Assembly: GCA_019321725.1 (NCBI GenBank)
Contig: CM033120.1
Coordinates: 3,012,275 to 3,076,274, forward strand
Source: Paulownia fortunei
Lineage: Eukaryota; Streptophyta; Magnoliopsida; Lamiales; Paulowniaceae
Length of the DNA stretch: 64,000 nucleotides
Direction: 5' to 3'
Made by a program: the position numbers and the translations under genes. Below are positions 1-13,060 of the stretch, piece by piece (position 1 is the first letter of the stretch; each line of letters opens with the position of its first letter). A model generated the notes under the pieces. It did no database searches, was not told where the DNA came from, and saw only the letters and a program-made list of their open reading frames with translations.

Positions 1-55
1 TTTTTTTAATTATATGTTTTTTTATTAATTTATTATTTTATATTATTAAATTATT

Positions 56-308
56 GGCATTCTCTTTTGGAGTTCCCGTTCGCCCCATGCACGCGGTCGG
101 CCCAAATGCGATCCTGCGGCGACACATGTCATGACCAGTGGTAGTTAAACACTCAATTTGCGTACTGTCGTGCGAAACGGTATCATCCGGCCAGCACCAG
201 GAGCATGCAATTGCCGAAGCACGCCGGAGGCGCGTGCTGTCCGCCACGATCGGGGCGACGGCATTCCACGAGCATATCAACTGCTCAAACTTTGACCGTC
301 GCCTCAAT
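56..308 (+). pseudogene. Decayed 45S rDNA ITS2 fragment
   Basis: This GC-rich island in AT-rich DNA reads like a plant ITS2. The core ggcccaaatgcgatcc is followed by a gcggcgac-type stretch, then gaccagtggtagtt and ctgtcgtgcg, in the order known for angiosperm ITS2 helices II-III. It ends near a tttgaccgtcg stretch resembling the ITS2/26S border. I see no 5.8S or 26S body beside it. Several positions look like C-to-T or G-to-A changes relative to a usual ITS2 (for example catgtcatgacc), as expected for a methylated, non-functional copy. The reading frames across it on both strands are by-products of the high GC content. Confidence 0.72.
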
Positions 309-1393
309 CTACGCTCGAGTAGATTGGCGGACAAGTAGTATAAATTGAATTCAAAACTTCATAATATTGGACCCACAACTTTATTACCTGAACTAAACTA
401 ATTTCACTAAGATTTTAATGCTTTTTTCACAGTTTATTGTGAAAATAAATAAAGAATACAAATATTGTCAAATGAAATGTTGATAATTGTTAAGTAAAAT
501 GTGGACTCATTTAGAGCCCAACTTTTCTTGTTTTTCCTTTTATTTTGAAAAAAAAAGCAAAGGAGAGGACTTAATCAAAGCCTTCATCTTTATTATTTTT
601 TAATTGGCCAATCAACAAGAGGAAGAGAATGAAAAAAAATTATATTATTTTGTTTGTTTATATCATAACATAATCTAAAGAGTCCACATGCATTTTTGAA
701 TTTATCCCAATAAATAAAAAGAAAATCATCCATGATAATTAATATATCCCAATAAAAAGAATCATAATATATCCTAATGGGTCCATATGCATTTCCTATA
801 TCGTCATTTTTCCAAGTTTGCATTTTTATTTATTTTTCTTGTATTTCTAGAGTCATGTTTTTATTTTTTGTTTTTTCCGCATTTTATTTAGAAATCTTTT
901 TTGAATAACTTGTTTGTTTTATTCAAAATAAAAATTATTTTCTAAAAGTAGAGCCATATTTTTAAAAATATATAATGTAAATTTTGAATATAGAATTTTG
1001 ATTATACGATATAAATTTAATTTATAAATTATTGGCTTTAATTTTCAAAATGTATCATATACATAAGCTGTGAAAGATTTCTTCTTATAAGATAATTCAA
1101 AAATGCATATATGGGCTCGTTGAGATATGTTATGATAAAAATAAATAAAAGAAGATATTAATATTTAATAATATTTCATTTGACGATATTGGAGTGCAAG
1201 GAGTACGCAGATTTAGTACAAGGACTATTAATGAGCTGCCGCGGTATTAACATCATCATTCTTTACAATATTTTCCAAAAAACTCGAGACATGCATCAAA
1301 ATTCAAAACATCTATCACGTTCATTTTTAGTAATCGCATTCAATTTGTGCATCGAAGGCATTAATCCAAGGATAAAATACAATAACATTCTTT
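309..1393. other. AT-rich intergenic DNA, no gene seen
   Basis: Homopolymer-rich AT sequence. I found no recognisable exon, RNA gene or repeat structure on either strand. Confidence 0.6.
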
Positions 1394-2264
1394 GAATTTG
1401 ATCCTAAATTGCACCTATCCTATTTACTTGTTAATGTAACATTTACTTATCTAAATTAAATTTAAATTTATTATTTTGATAAAATTGCCCTTGATAAAAT
1501 AAATTTATATTGTTTTTAGTATATTTTGAATATTTATACCCAATTTTGATTTTACATTTATTATTAATCAGAAAAAATATTTTAAATTATATTTTTTAAA
1601 AAAATAATTAATAACTTAAATAATTCAAATTTTAAAAAAACTATAGTGATAAATGAGTATAAAAATACACAAAAATATTAAACATGAAAATTATTTTGAT
1701 TATTTAAATTCAAAATAAAGTATTAACTATTTAATTTATATAATTTTTAAACTCTTTTGGAAAAAACTAATTTAGATTAAATAGTTAATACATCTTTAAA
1801 ATTCGTCTTTAAGATTCCAAAAATATACTTATTTAGTTAATACATCTTTCAAATTCATCTTTAAGTTTACAAAATTATACTTTTTTATCTTTATTTAAAA
1901 GAGTTTAAAATTCATTTAGATTAAATAGTTAATACTTTATTTTGAATTCGAACAATCAAAATATTTTTTTGTTTAATATTTTTTGTGTATTTATTATACT
2001 CAATTATTACTTTATTTTTTAAAATTTAAATTACTTAAGTTATAAATTACTTTTTTCAAAACAAATATTTTAAAATAGTTTTTTCTAATTAATAAAATAT
2101 TTAAAAATCAAAATTGGGGTATAAATATTTAAAATATACTAAAAACTATATAAATTCATTTTTTTAAGAGTAATTTTGTCCAAACAATAAATTCAAATTT
2201 GATTTAGGGGATAAATAGTACCTTAGCAAGTTTAAGAGGATAAATGCAACCTAGAATCAAGTTC
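1394..2264. mobile_element. Fold-back (long terminal inverted repeat) element A
   Basis: The left end (gaatttgatcctaaattgca) and the reverse complement of the right end (gaacttgattctaggttgca) match. The similarity continues inward for about 350 bp on each side: for example taaagtattaactatttaat on the left against attaaatagttaatacttta on the right. The loop (about 1750-1905) holds two imperfect copies of a ttagttaatacatcttt-type unit. No coding capacity is seen. The structure is that of a non-autonomous fold-back DNA transposon; I could not find a clean target-site duplication, so the family is unassigned. Confidence 0.7.
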
Positions 2265-5006
2265 ACCTCTTTTAATTTTTCTCAACCTTCTTCTAAAAAT
2301 AAGAGAAGTAGCACATAATATTTCATGAATTCAAATAGTATTTTTTGCTCCTAAATTATTGTTTCTGAGTAGCACAAATTCATAAATTGAACACTCGTGG
2401 TGGTAAGAGAATTAAAAAAATTAGTGAATTTTTTCATATTGCACTTTTTATAATATTGGTTATTTAACATGAAATTATGTAATAGGTTATTTAGTGAAAT
2501 ACTAATCCCTGTTGCGAATTTTTTTGGTTCATCATTTTGTTTCATTTTTTGGATTCAGTTAATTAAAACATTTGTTGGGTAGTAAGTGTTTTACCTTTAT
2601 GTGAATTTATTTGGTTTTCAAACCTAGAGATACATAATTGGCGGAATTTAAATTCAAGTTTCATGAAATTTTTTTGTATAAAATTCACCATTTAAACAAG
2701 TATCTATTATAGTTGATCCACTAATATTTGTTTTTGTTTAACACTTCTCAAAAAGTGATAAATCAGTCACAAAATTGAGAGACTTCAATTTCACAATACA
2801 AAAGCTTCAATGAGTGGTGTTTTCTTTAAATTTTGATCACAAACTTTGACTTCCAAATTAGGAACAATCTTTTTTATTCTTTCCCTTTTTTTTTCTTACG
2901 ATTTTTTTTTTCATACTTGATAGTTTTATTCTCTTGTAAGTGAGAGAAAACATAGGAAAAAATTTAACGGTAGTTATGGAGTGGTTTTCTCTTAAAAAAA
3001 TTACTCCCCATAAAATTCAATTTGAAACTCTTGGTCTCGTCAGTTTTAATGGGCGATTCATTAACTAATTTTTATTTTTTTCAATTATATTACAGTTATT
3101 TTCAGGTACAATATTCAAATTAGATGTAATCAAGAATAGATTAATTATGTTTAGACATAGTTTTGTATAAAAATTATAGTTTTATGTTCAACTTTTTAAA
3201 CTAATTTTTAATTATGTATTGGATCAATTGAGTTTAATCCATGGGGTATGGGTTGAGACCCCACAAGTATAAGTATTACCAAACTCGAATTGAGGTGAGT
3301 TGCAAAATTACCAATGATTGACATAAAGTTTATGAGTTTAGGAAAATCTACATCAAATCAACCATAAGCCTTTGTCGAGCCAAGCTTCCAACCACTTCAT
3401 TTGTTTAGCATGCACATATCCAAGTTTATCGTAATTTTGGTATTTTGTACTTGGACTGAACAGAAAAAACAATGTGAAAAAGTAGGGAAATGAGTATTGT
3501 AGTGCTTCCCTATATCCATTTTTATCTAGGGCTTGTTTGCTATATTGTTAGGTCTTGATAAATGGATAATTTTATGTAATTTCTTATTTGGTTTAAAAAC
3601 CTTCACATCATGAAAAAAGTGTTGGTCCCGTGAGTAATCATGGTCTATTCTGAATAGTGGGTCACACCTCCTAGGACTTCATTTGAAATATGGACAGAAT
3701 TGTTAAGATTAATTGGATAGGGTAGAATTACGCTATTCATTGATATTATAATAGTTAGAAGTTTTATGTTTGGATTATATGATTATAAATATGAGAAATT
3801 AAGTAATATTAACAATCTTTTGTTTGGCAATAAGGATTACTTAGGATAGCACCAAAAATATCCAAATTGCCCATTTATAAGAAAAAACAGGCAACAAAAT
3901 ATGAATAACAATACAGATGCAAACGTTGGGCATCTTCATCTAGTACGGACCCTCTTCAAGAACCAGCTAGGCAGCTCTTCGTCCAAACCCATGCGGTGCT
4001 CCCCTGCATCTCAAAATTTCCAGCAGCCATTGTGTTTTCCGAGTGAAACAGGTTTGTAGCTTAAACAATTTTGAGAACACACAATTGTTGTTTTTGTATG
4101 AAAACCCTTTTTTTTATCTTTCATTTTGTGTAATTTGTTCTAAATCGGTTAGCATTTTGTCCGTAAAATATCTACCTCTGCAATTTTATAATCTTTATAG
4201 CATGCAAATTGGGTGGGTTGAAGTCCATAGGAGCCTCTATCGTCGCATTGTGTTGCTACTCACCGGATCGAGCTACACATACTCCAGAATTTCAAGGTGA
4301 TGCTCCTACATATTCCAAATAATCAAATATACATTTGCCATTTTCTAGTGTGTTGAAATCCTCAAGTCAGCAAATATGCATTTTAAATAAAAAAATTATT
4401 TAATTTGCCAGTTGGGGTTTGCCACTTCTATTTCAATGATGTTAGGGTTTAGGAAATATTTCCTATCAAGTAAGAATGTATTACTAATTGTTATTTAACA
4501 TATGGCTACAACAATTATTACACACTACAATTATTCGACGCATTGAAATGAATAGGTTTTCATTTTAATGAAAATAATAAACTGCATATTTTTTGAACGG
4601 TTAATATAATTCTTATACTTTGTTTACCAAATTATGGTTTGTAAGATTAATTGTAATTGTCCAAGAAATGAAACTTCAGTTCATAATCTTTCAAATTGTT
4701 ATATAGACTCTATTGACTAACTAAACCCATTACTGACTCCAATATAGCCCATCAAACTTATATTCAAGAACTGCAATTTAATTGAATGAACTATATATTG
4801 TCACCGTATTTTAATTCAGGTTGTTATAGGAGATATATTCATTTATACAATTATCATTTATTTTTTAACGAGTGAAAGTGAACTTGTGTTTTTGTTCAAT
4901 TGTATGTGGCTGGGCTTTTGGCCATCTTCTTTTGCCATATAATTACTTTTCACCATATATAGTATAATCAAATTACTTGTATACAATTTCGAAGAGGTTT
5001 TTTGCA
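2265..5006. other. AT-rich intergenic DNA
   Basis: No convincing gene. A short less AT-rich patch near 3915-4050 lies upstream of the GRF pseudogene and could be its old 5' leader. The stretch at 3530-3860 contains gggcttgtttgc and tttgtttggcaata, which resemble hAT-type MITE ends, but I could not define an element. Confidence 0.5.
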
Positions 5007-5476
5007 ATGAGCAACAGTTATAATAGTGGGCAAAATAGTTGGGTCAACACGAGCTCATCTCGATATATAGCCCATCCGAGAAGAGCATAAATGTTGTCTA
5101 TATGGTTACTAATTGAGAGTGTAGACTTCATGGACTAACAACAACCCTGGGAGACGATTTATATCATGTCCTATAAGAGGGGTAAGTTCATAAACTTCAT
5201 TTGTATGATTTATAATATGAACTATGTCCATTTGAATGTTGTTACCTTTATAATGAGTGGTTGTGTTACATGCAGTCAAATAAATGCGACTTCTTCATTT
5301 GATGTGATCTGAAAATGTACGATCGTCCAAAAGCAATTATTCCTGGTTTGTTACAATGAATTAATAATTTACGAGGTAATTTGTTTTTATATAAGCAAAG
5401 ACAGAAATGGTGGCAGTTCTATTCAGTTGTGTCTTGGATTGTGACTTTGTTGGCCATTTTATTTTTGTTTTTCTAG
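5007..5476 (+). pseudogene. Broken GRF-type zinc-finger gene
   Basis: Two exons are visible. Exon 1 starts at an ATG (5007) and ends near 5181 before gtaagt. Exon 2 starts at 5276 after tgcag and ends at a TAG (5474-5476). One frame of exon 1 reads TSWTNNNPGRRFISCPIRG, the core of the plant GRF zinc finger, and exon 2 begins with NKCDFF, the last Cys-containing part. A hydrophobic C-terminal segment follows (FYSVVSWIVTLLAILFLFF), as in many small plant GRF proteins. The N-terminal ATG frame is not the finger frame, and stops lie in exon 1 and just after NKCDFFI, so it cannot encode the full protein. Small GRF genes of this kind are often multiplied with transposons in plants. The Myb/SANT-like remnants nearby suggest one old transposon neighbourhood. 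Confidence 0.65.
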
Positions 5477-6763
5477 TTTTATGTGGTTCGGAGATGATGC
5501 ACTAAGTTGTTGAGATTAGAATAAACTAGTCGATCATATGAAAGCTTGTATACTTTTTTTAGCATTTGCTAAGACAATGCTTGTCTTGTTTTTAGCAGAA
5601 TACTATTGTTATGTTGTTAATGACTTGCTCTGGTTCACCATGCTACTAAAGTGTGATCAAGACAATTTTTAAGTTTCTTGTTAGCAGACAAGCTAGTGTT
5701 TTGTTGAATTTTACTTATTCTTATTCCACCATATTGCTACTAAATCTGTGATCAATGCATTGACAATGTACCTATTACATGTGTATTTGATCAAAATAGT
5801 TTCTTTTGAATGTAAAATTGCAAAATGTTGCATTTGTGTCATTGATTGTGTTACTTTTATAAAAGTAATGCACCGTGGATCCATATTGTGAATGTTAATT
5901 GCATTATCATGATTGTTGCGTGATATTAAAATAATTCTATACTGTCTATTATAATAATCAATCATTTGTAGTAAATCACTGCCCTAGTATAAAAATATTG
6001 GACATTAAACATTGAACATTGAACATTGAATATGTTAACAAATATTAACATTCATAAAAATATATTAGGCACTATAGATATGTTCTTGGAGTTGGATTTA
6101 TTTGCCACATATTTGACTTTAACCATTTGTTTCTCTTTTAACTTACTTAGAATTAAATGTTGTTAATATTGATTATAGGTAGTATTCAAAATTCCATCCA
6201 AAACTAACATATATAATTCTAAGTTAGAATACAATTTCAATCTTGATGGCATTTACATATTATATAATAAAAAATAATTTAAATTCAGTGGGGTGAATTA
6301 ACATATAGATGCAAGTCTTTTGACGATTTACCAACCATATTTTCTATTTTTTTGACAATGCTTACTAATGTTCAAATTTAATCCGTATTAAATTATATGC
6401 CTTTATTTAGTAATAGTAGACTTTCTTCAATCATATATTAAAATAGGGGTTTGCAAGATTGTTGAATGACCACTCAGCTGCAAATGTCTTATAAAAATGT
6501 TAATAGTCCAAAAAGGAATCCTTCAATTATGTAATTTGATTGATAACTCAATTTGCCCCCCAGTGCAACCTTGTATCCCATTTATAAGCATCACTCGTGA
6601 CTACTAGAAAAATGAGTGCATTGTTGTCCCTCTTTCGGATATGATGTAGATTTTGTAGAAAGCAATTATTGTCTATAAATACAATATGAATATGAGGCCA
6701 CTGTCAATAGCCGAAAACTCCCTTTGTTTGATTATATAATTCAAAACATTTATTTGTGCATAA

Positions 6764-7515
6764 ATGGCTCCAAAATCAAAGTTAAGACAAGAAGATTTTT
6801 TGTATGATTTAGAATGGGTTGAGGCCACTGATAAGTTATTTATTAAGGTGTTAGTGGATCAAGCTACAATTGAGAATTTTGTGGCCGATAATGTGAATGC
6901 ACATGCAGTTCTGATTGGATGAGCTATTGTGAACAAAGAATTTAACAAAATATTTGCATATGATTATTGCATGAGTAGGCTTAGAAATATTGAGAAAAGA
7001 CACCAAGTGTTTAATTGGATAATCAATCTTAGTGGAGTGAATTACAATCCTCAAACCAACACATTGAGAAAAGACACCAAGTGTTTAATTGGATAATCAA
7101 TCTTAATGGAGTGAATTACAATCCTCAAACCAACAGAATCAGTGCACTGAATTTTGTGTGGGACTATATCTTTCAGGTATGCATGTATGTTATATGTTGA
7201 TTAGGTTGTAATTAATATTGTTATGTCAATACATAATAACAAATATTGTGTTGTGTTATGTTTTTGCAGATGAATAGTTTTGGATATGTATATCAATAAT
7301 ATGGAGATCCAAGTTGGGAGGCACTACAAAAACTCTTTGGCAGAGCACCAATTGTCTATGACCTTATTGAGGAGGATATCATCAACATCTCATTTGATGC
7401 TGAAGATGTGGAAGAGGGAAATAAAGCCCCAAATGAAACTGCACTTCCATTGATCAATATATCGTCCATGACTGAATCTAATATTGATCCAAGCTTTTGG
7501 AATTATCGTGCATGA
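6764..7515 (+). pseudogene. Broken Myb/SANT-like (Harbinger-associated) gene
   Basis: The ATG at 6764 opens a frame (MAPKSKLRQEDFLYD). Further on, MSRLRNIEKRHQVFNWII and a FVWDYIF segment match the Myb/SANT-like DNA-binding domain known from plant Harbinger transposon accessory proteins and their domesticated relatives. A plausible intron runs from 7177 (gtatgc) to 7269 (ttgcag). After it, YGDPSWEALQKLFGRAP and an acidic tail reach a TGA at 7513-7515. The gene is dead: there is an in-frame TGA after VLIG near 6920, a TAA just before YGDPSW, and a 74-bp direct duplication (starts at 6989 and 7063) that shifts the frame. The duplicated block covers part of the SANT domain. No Harbinger transposase was found beside it. 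Confidence 0.7.
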
Positions 7516-8527
7516 TATGTATCAGATTCAGCATCTGAAGGCTCCTTTAATTAGTATTCATTGAGTATAGGTTAGAGGGCTACCAACTCGATTAGAGTAC
7601 CATTTGAACGTCTGCCAAAAAGTCTGGAGTCATCTGCCATCCACAAGTGTAAGCTCAGCAGATCTTAGATCCTCGACATCTAATTCACCCGCAAAGTTTT
7701 AAAATTCATTTGTGTAGAAGTTTTTTTCTCGAGTGGTGGTTCCTCATGTCAGGTTTCTAGTAATAGTTGTAAGTTTGTGTTCAGTTAGTATGTATGATGC
7801 TAAATTCTGTGTTTTCTTATGTTTCCTTATATTTTTCATGTTTTAATATTGTATGATGTTAGGCATGCTCTCTATAAATATTAAGTAAGTGTTCATTTTT
7901 AAAATGTCCCATATTATAAATATTTTAAGAGTTTTTTCATATACTGCTAAGTCAACAATTTTCACAACCACCCCTATGAGCATCATTTTCTTCCTCATGT
8001 TTTGGCAAATAATATTTTAGTTCCTCCTACCATGATCATGAACATCATTTTCTTTCTCATGTTTTGTTTGTTTAAGAGTAGATCAATTTATAACAAGATA
8101 TTGCTTAAAATTGAAGAAGCTATAAACCTTCCCTACTACATTTACCTGATGTCAAATAAAGAAATATATTTAAAGATACAATCACTTCATCAAAGAGGGA
8201 AAAATGGATAATAAAGGTTTGGAGGAGAAAAAAAAATACAGAATCACATAAAAGTAGAGAGGCACACACTAAATATACCAAAATGATATTTTTCCCATGA
8301 TACAACATATTAAATACCAAAAATAGCAAAGCAATTTTGATTGTGGTCAAAATACATGTCAATTTTCATCCAGACCACCACTTATCAAAAACAACTGACA
8401 AACTAAACTAATTACTTAATACAATGTTAGTTATCATGTACATAAACATCTACCATAAACACATCACATAGGGCTAGGAATGCATGCTAAATGTTATCAC
8501 CACCACATGTTGCTTCAACTTATATCA
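7516..8527. other. Intergenic DNA between two Myb/SANT-like pseudogenes
   Basis: AT-rich. The first part may be the old 3' end of the upstream pseudogene. No other feature was recognised. Confidence 0.45.
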
Positions 8528-10165
8528 TCCATCTTCCACCCTAAAGCTTAGTTCTTCTTCTACCTCACAATCATTAGCACCAATTTCTTCATTAGGCCCT
8601 ATCGGCACATTTGGCGCATCTCCATGGGGTGGTGAAATATGATAAAGATATTGTATTTCATCATTAGACTCACTATCATCATCATCTGACCCATTTGAAA
8701 CCTCCAAATGAGCCTCAGCATTGGAGCAATGCTTGTTTCCAAAATCAATCTTAATTGCCTCTTTATAATGAAATATAAAGAGATATGTCTCGTAATGTGG
8801 GAATCCATTCGCTCTAAAGAACCTATGTGTAGTGGTCTCCTGCCAATATATATAGTCACGAATCAAATATGTTTTAAATATTAGTTTGAAGATGAATAAT
8901 TTTTGAAGACTAATTCAACAATTCTTACCCTTCTCACATTGCTCCAATAGCAGCCATCCACTCTCATAATGTTATACTCTTTGCCATACTTAACACATGT
9001 TTTATAAATGAACTCAACGAAGTCATGGTATTGAGATCGAAGCAATTAAACTTTTCTCTTGATCTTTTGAACCCTAAACTCTTTTCAAAATAACGATGTT
9101 ATTTGTAGTGCAATATCAGCTAATATATTGTTGAAAATAATTGAGTCATGTAAATCATTGTGGAAACGACATGACCTCCACAACATATCACATAACAATT
9201 CTTCCTCCACCATTGTTCAGTCCATTGATCGAAACATATTTCTAATTATTTGGTTTCTTGTTTGTAGCATTTTATGATACTTCTGTGTTGCTGTCACAAG
9301 TGGGGAAAAACTGTAAGTGAGAACAATGCTTTAAGATAAAAAATAGAAATACACACATGCCTTATTAAGCAAATATTAATACCAATTGAAATAAATAGTA
9401 TCATAACAAAATTCTTTTAGTAAGATCACCTAATCGGGCTTCTGTTTTATCACAGAATGATGTCATCAGATCTAAAAAAGGGTCATCGATCTCTTCAATC
9501 TCCTTTTTTTTTAAGATTTACTCTTTTCATTAGCACTGCTCTCCCTATGGCATATGGAGCTATAGTTAGGTTCTTCATTTATACCCTCGAAAACAAGCAC
9601 ATGTTCCTCAAACCCTTTATTAGGATGTTTTTTCTTTGAACCAATGGACAAGTCCTAAATGACATCGGCAAATGCTTCTACATTTTCACCTATTGCCCGA
9701 TCCTTACCGAATATGTCACACCAGTTCTTGTAATACGACCAGACCTTATACCGCATGGTACGTGCATTGTTGTCCGTCTATAATGGTGAATGAAAAAATT
9801 TGTAATATAACGAACAACATATTTGTATACACAACAACATAGCTACATGGCCACAGTTATGACAATTCTTAGATTTAGTATAAGTAAAACATGATGCTTA
9901 GCAAGGTAAAAAATTTACCTTGACATAATTATCCCAAACTTCATCATATTATACAGCGAGGGTATGAGCGGCATCATTCCACCCAAAGCCTGATCTTGAT
10001 AATATTGTATTTAGAGAATCATACTTTTTCTTCCACACATGGATTCTGGAATTAATGCGGGGATCAACTTTTAAATCTGTTCCTGAGAATGCTTGGAGCA
10101 TAGCCTTCTCAAGATATCCCGCCTTGAAGCCTTGAATCCATTATTGCATTTCCAACCTCTAACTA
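8528..10165 (-). pseudogene. Broken Myb/SANT-like gene, second copy type
   Basis: Read on the minus strand from about 10165. The segment GWKCNNGF is followed, after a frameshift caused by a few extra bases near 10120, by GYLEKAMLQAFSGTDLKVDP and then RINSRIHVWKKKYDSL and SRSGFGWNDA. This is a typical Myb/SANT-like domain of the plant transposon-associated family. A stop interrupts the domain just before YDEVWDNYVK. A donor-like gtaaat follows at about 9918, and the next block (about 9779 down) continues with YKVWSYYKNWCDIFGKDRA before another stop. Farther down, WSN- and acidic Ser/Asp-rich blocks (8866-8528) may be C-terminal parts. It faces the plus-strand relative at 6764. Both could be remains of one large element, but I found no matching ends. 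Confidence 0.62.
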
Positions 10166-13060
10166 CGAGATCTTTCAATACAGAAACCAACACTTGCTCT
10201 TCTTTAATTGTCCAAGACCTTCTAGTGCTAAATGTTTTTCAGACAGGACCACTTTTGCCAATACTAGATGATTACTCCATACTTCCTAATAATATAAAAC
10301 TTGTATCACAGTCAATTAAATGGGGAAAATTTATCAATAGATTTTCTAGTTTTACTGAAGTTATGTGGTTCATATTTATCACATGCAACTTGGGAAGTTT
10401 AGTTGTACATGGATATTGGAGGCATAAATTTTTGTAATTCAACGTAGATTCTCCATTAAAACTCATCAAACAAGGATATAACAATGTGTTTGGATGGTAG
10501 AATAACTTGAGCATAAAGATGTTCAAAAAGTTAATTCCTACACTAACGGCAAATGTTGTATTCCATACATCATATTAATTATAACTTTAATGAACAATAA
10601 ATATTCCAACATATGTCGACTCCAATAGAATATGTCGAATATTTGTAAATAAGTGCGGACATTAAATATCATATATTATTATTCCTACACTAACATCCCC
10701 CTCTCCACTAATCGTACATAGCCATTGCAAGATTATCCCTCCAACTAGTCCATAAAAATCAATTAACCACCAGATTTCAGTAGAAATTGAAACGGCACAT
10801 ACTACAACTCATGCTTGAGTCAGTACAAACTTATAAACCACAAATCCCATAGCAGTAGGTAAAATATTTTATTATATGAGTAAACAAACTTTATCCTTAG
10901 CACTTTGTCAAAACTGCAAAATATCATAATGACATAAATATGATAAATAGAACACGCTGATTCTTTTGTTATTTTCAACATTCTTTTCCAAATGTTTTTT
11001 TAGTGTCATTAATGTCATTAATTATAAATGAGAGCACGACTCTACAATTAAGATAGTATTCATTTAAATATTCTAAAATCATAATCTAAAGAGTACGTGA
11101 CACCTAGTTCAGAGCACGATAAGTGTTCAATCCAATTACTTTGTGATAGTTACTTTATTCACATATAAATAACACATTCAATAAAAAAATTACAAATTTT
11201 AGAATTTAAAATATCCTATATAGAAAGAGATAATAACTATGAGTCAGTTTTGTATACTAATTTAATAGAATATTACTTAGAACTTAAGAAGAAATTGTCT
11301 CATCAGCTTATCAAAAAATAGAAAGCTAAAGTGAAAGAGAGCGTTATGTTGATCTATGTTTTGATTTTGTATTTCTAACAAAAAAAAAAACCAAAATTGA
11401 AAAGTGGTATATGAACTAACGTAAAGTAATGGTTTTTCCTTTTTCTAGAAAAATTGAAAAATTAAAAACAAAATGATCTTTTTTCACAAAAAGTTCAAAA
11501 CAAAAACAAAATGAAAGCGTGGACTTTGTTAACAACACTTTACCATAATTCGTAAAACCTTTTTTTATTTTTCGTTATGTTTTTTCATGTTATACAATTA
11601 AAGAAGCCCACAATGGAAATAGGATATCAATGAATTATACATTTATATTATTCTTACTACACAGTTTGATATAATCTCATTTCCAACAAATGAAAAATTA
11701 AAAGAAAACCTTGTTCGGTTATTCAGTAACTAGAGCTGCATTCTTTAGCTTATTTATAGATATGAATATTAGTCAGTACTTTAGTGTACTTATTTGCATT
11801 GTTTCTAAAATTGGACCAATTCAAACACAAGATCGATTCGGTCTAATTAGTCTTTAATAATTAAATTTTTAGTTCAGTCAAAATTGATCAAATCGGTTAA
11901 AATTGATTAAATTGGTGGTTTTTTATTTTAAAATTTTAAAATTTTTTAATATTTATTTTTTCTTAAAAAAAAGTTAAACTTGGTATTTTATTATATGTAT
12001 ATGGTTATTTGAATTTTTGATTTATTATATATTTTTTTTATATTTAAAATGTATTACATAATATAATCTATTATATTAATATTTTGCATAATAAAAATAA
12101 AAAAATATAATCAATTTTTATTAAATTGATCGATGAACCGATTATCAAAATTAATTTAATTATCAATTCATTTATAAAAGCACTCATTATTTGTATTATC
12201 TTGTACAAACAAAATAAAAATGGTTTGCATGTAAATTATTAGTAGCCATGCCATATCGAATAACACGTATTTCAAATTCCGCATCCCAAATCTTCATATC
12301 TCCAACTCAATTTTTATATTGTAAGTATCACGTCTACCCTAGCATAAAAAAGGCTTCTTTTTTTGCTTATCAGGTGTCATTTCCTCTTTATAAATAATGC
12401 AATTTAACTTTTAGTAATGATTAGTTTCCAAGTACAACCTAACCACATAAAAACTAGCATAAAACGTTATCTAGAAACTTATTTGAGTCTTAGTCAATAG
12501 TAAAATAAATTTAGGACCATTAAACAAATGTCAATTCAGAATAATTGAATAACTGTAAATTTAAATATTCAACGAAAATAACTATTCGTTTAAGTATTCA
12601 AAAATACTTTCAACACTAAATAAATTTACAGGAATTAAAGTGTTCACTTGGAAAATAATATGAACATTAGAAAATTTTCAAATCAACTGATGAATAAGCA
12701 ATGTCAATCAAGTCAATTGCATAAGGAAAAAGTGTGGCACAGAATAGTGGTATAAACGAATCGTATCGAGTTGAACTGTTCAAATTTATTTATATATTTA
12801 TCGAGTTTAAAAAATTATATTTGAGTTTAATTTAATTATTAATCAAGTAGATTTTGAACGATTTTTAATCGAGTCAAACATAAATCTATCTCGAGTACCT
12901 TGATTTCTTTTATATATATATATTTTTTATTTTTTATTGATCGACTCGATCTCGAATAGAGATTCAGATCTTATCGAATAAAAAAATATATTCAAGTTTG
13001 TTAAGTGAACAAACCAACTCAAATAAATAAATCTAATATCGAGTAATTTGATTTGTTTTT
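10166..13060. other. Intergenic DNA with dispersed repeats
   Basis: AT-rich. It contains the first copy of a dispersed repeat (11815-12175, listed separately). A second repeat-like patch at 12745-13060 is rich in tcgag/ctcga motifs, a pattern common in plant MITE-like dispersed repeats. No gene was recognised. Confidence 0.5.
11815..12175. repeat. Dispersed repeat family 1, copy 1
   Basis: It shares a long ordered set of motifs with 19065-19480 and 30500-30770: a gatcgattcggtctaatta-type end, aacttggtattttatta, a ttatttgaattttt stretch, aaaatgtatta, and (copies 1 and 2) tataatcaatttttatta and gaccgat-like ends. The copies are diverged but collinear, as expected for an old MITE-like family. 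Confidence 0.6.

Noticed and set aside
38..338. Two overlapping open frames at the window start
   Set aside because: The DNA matches ITS2 spacer, which is not translated.
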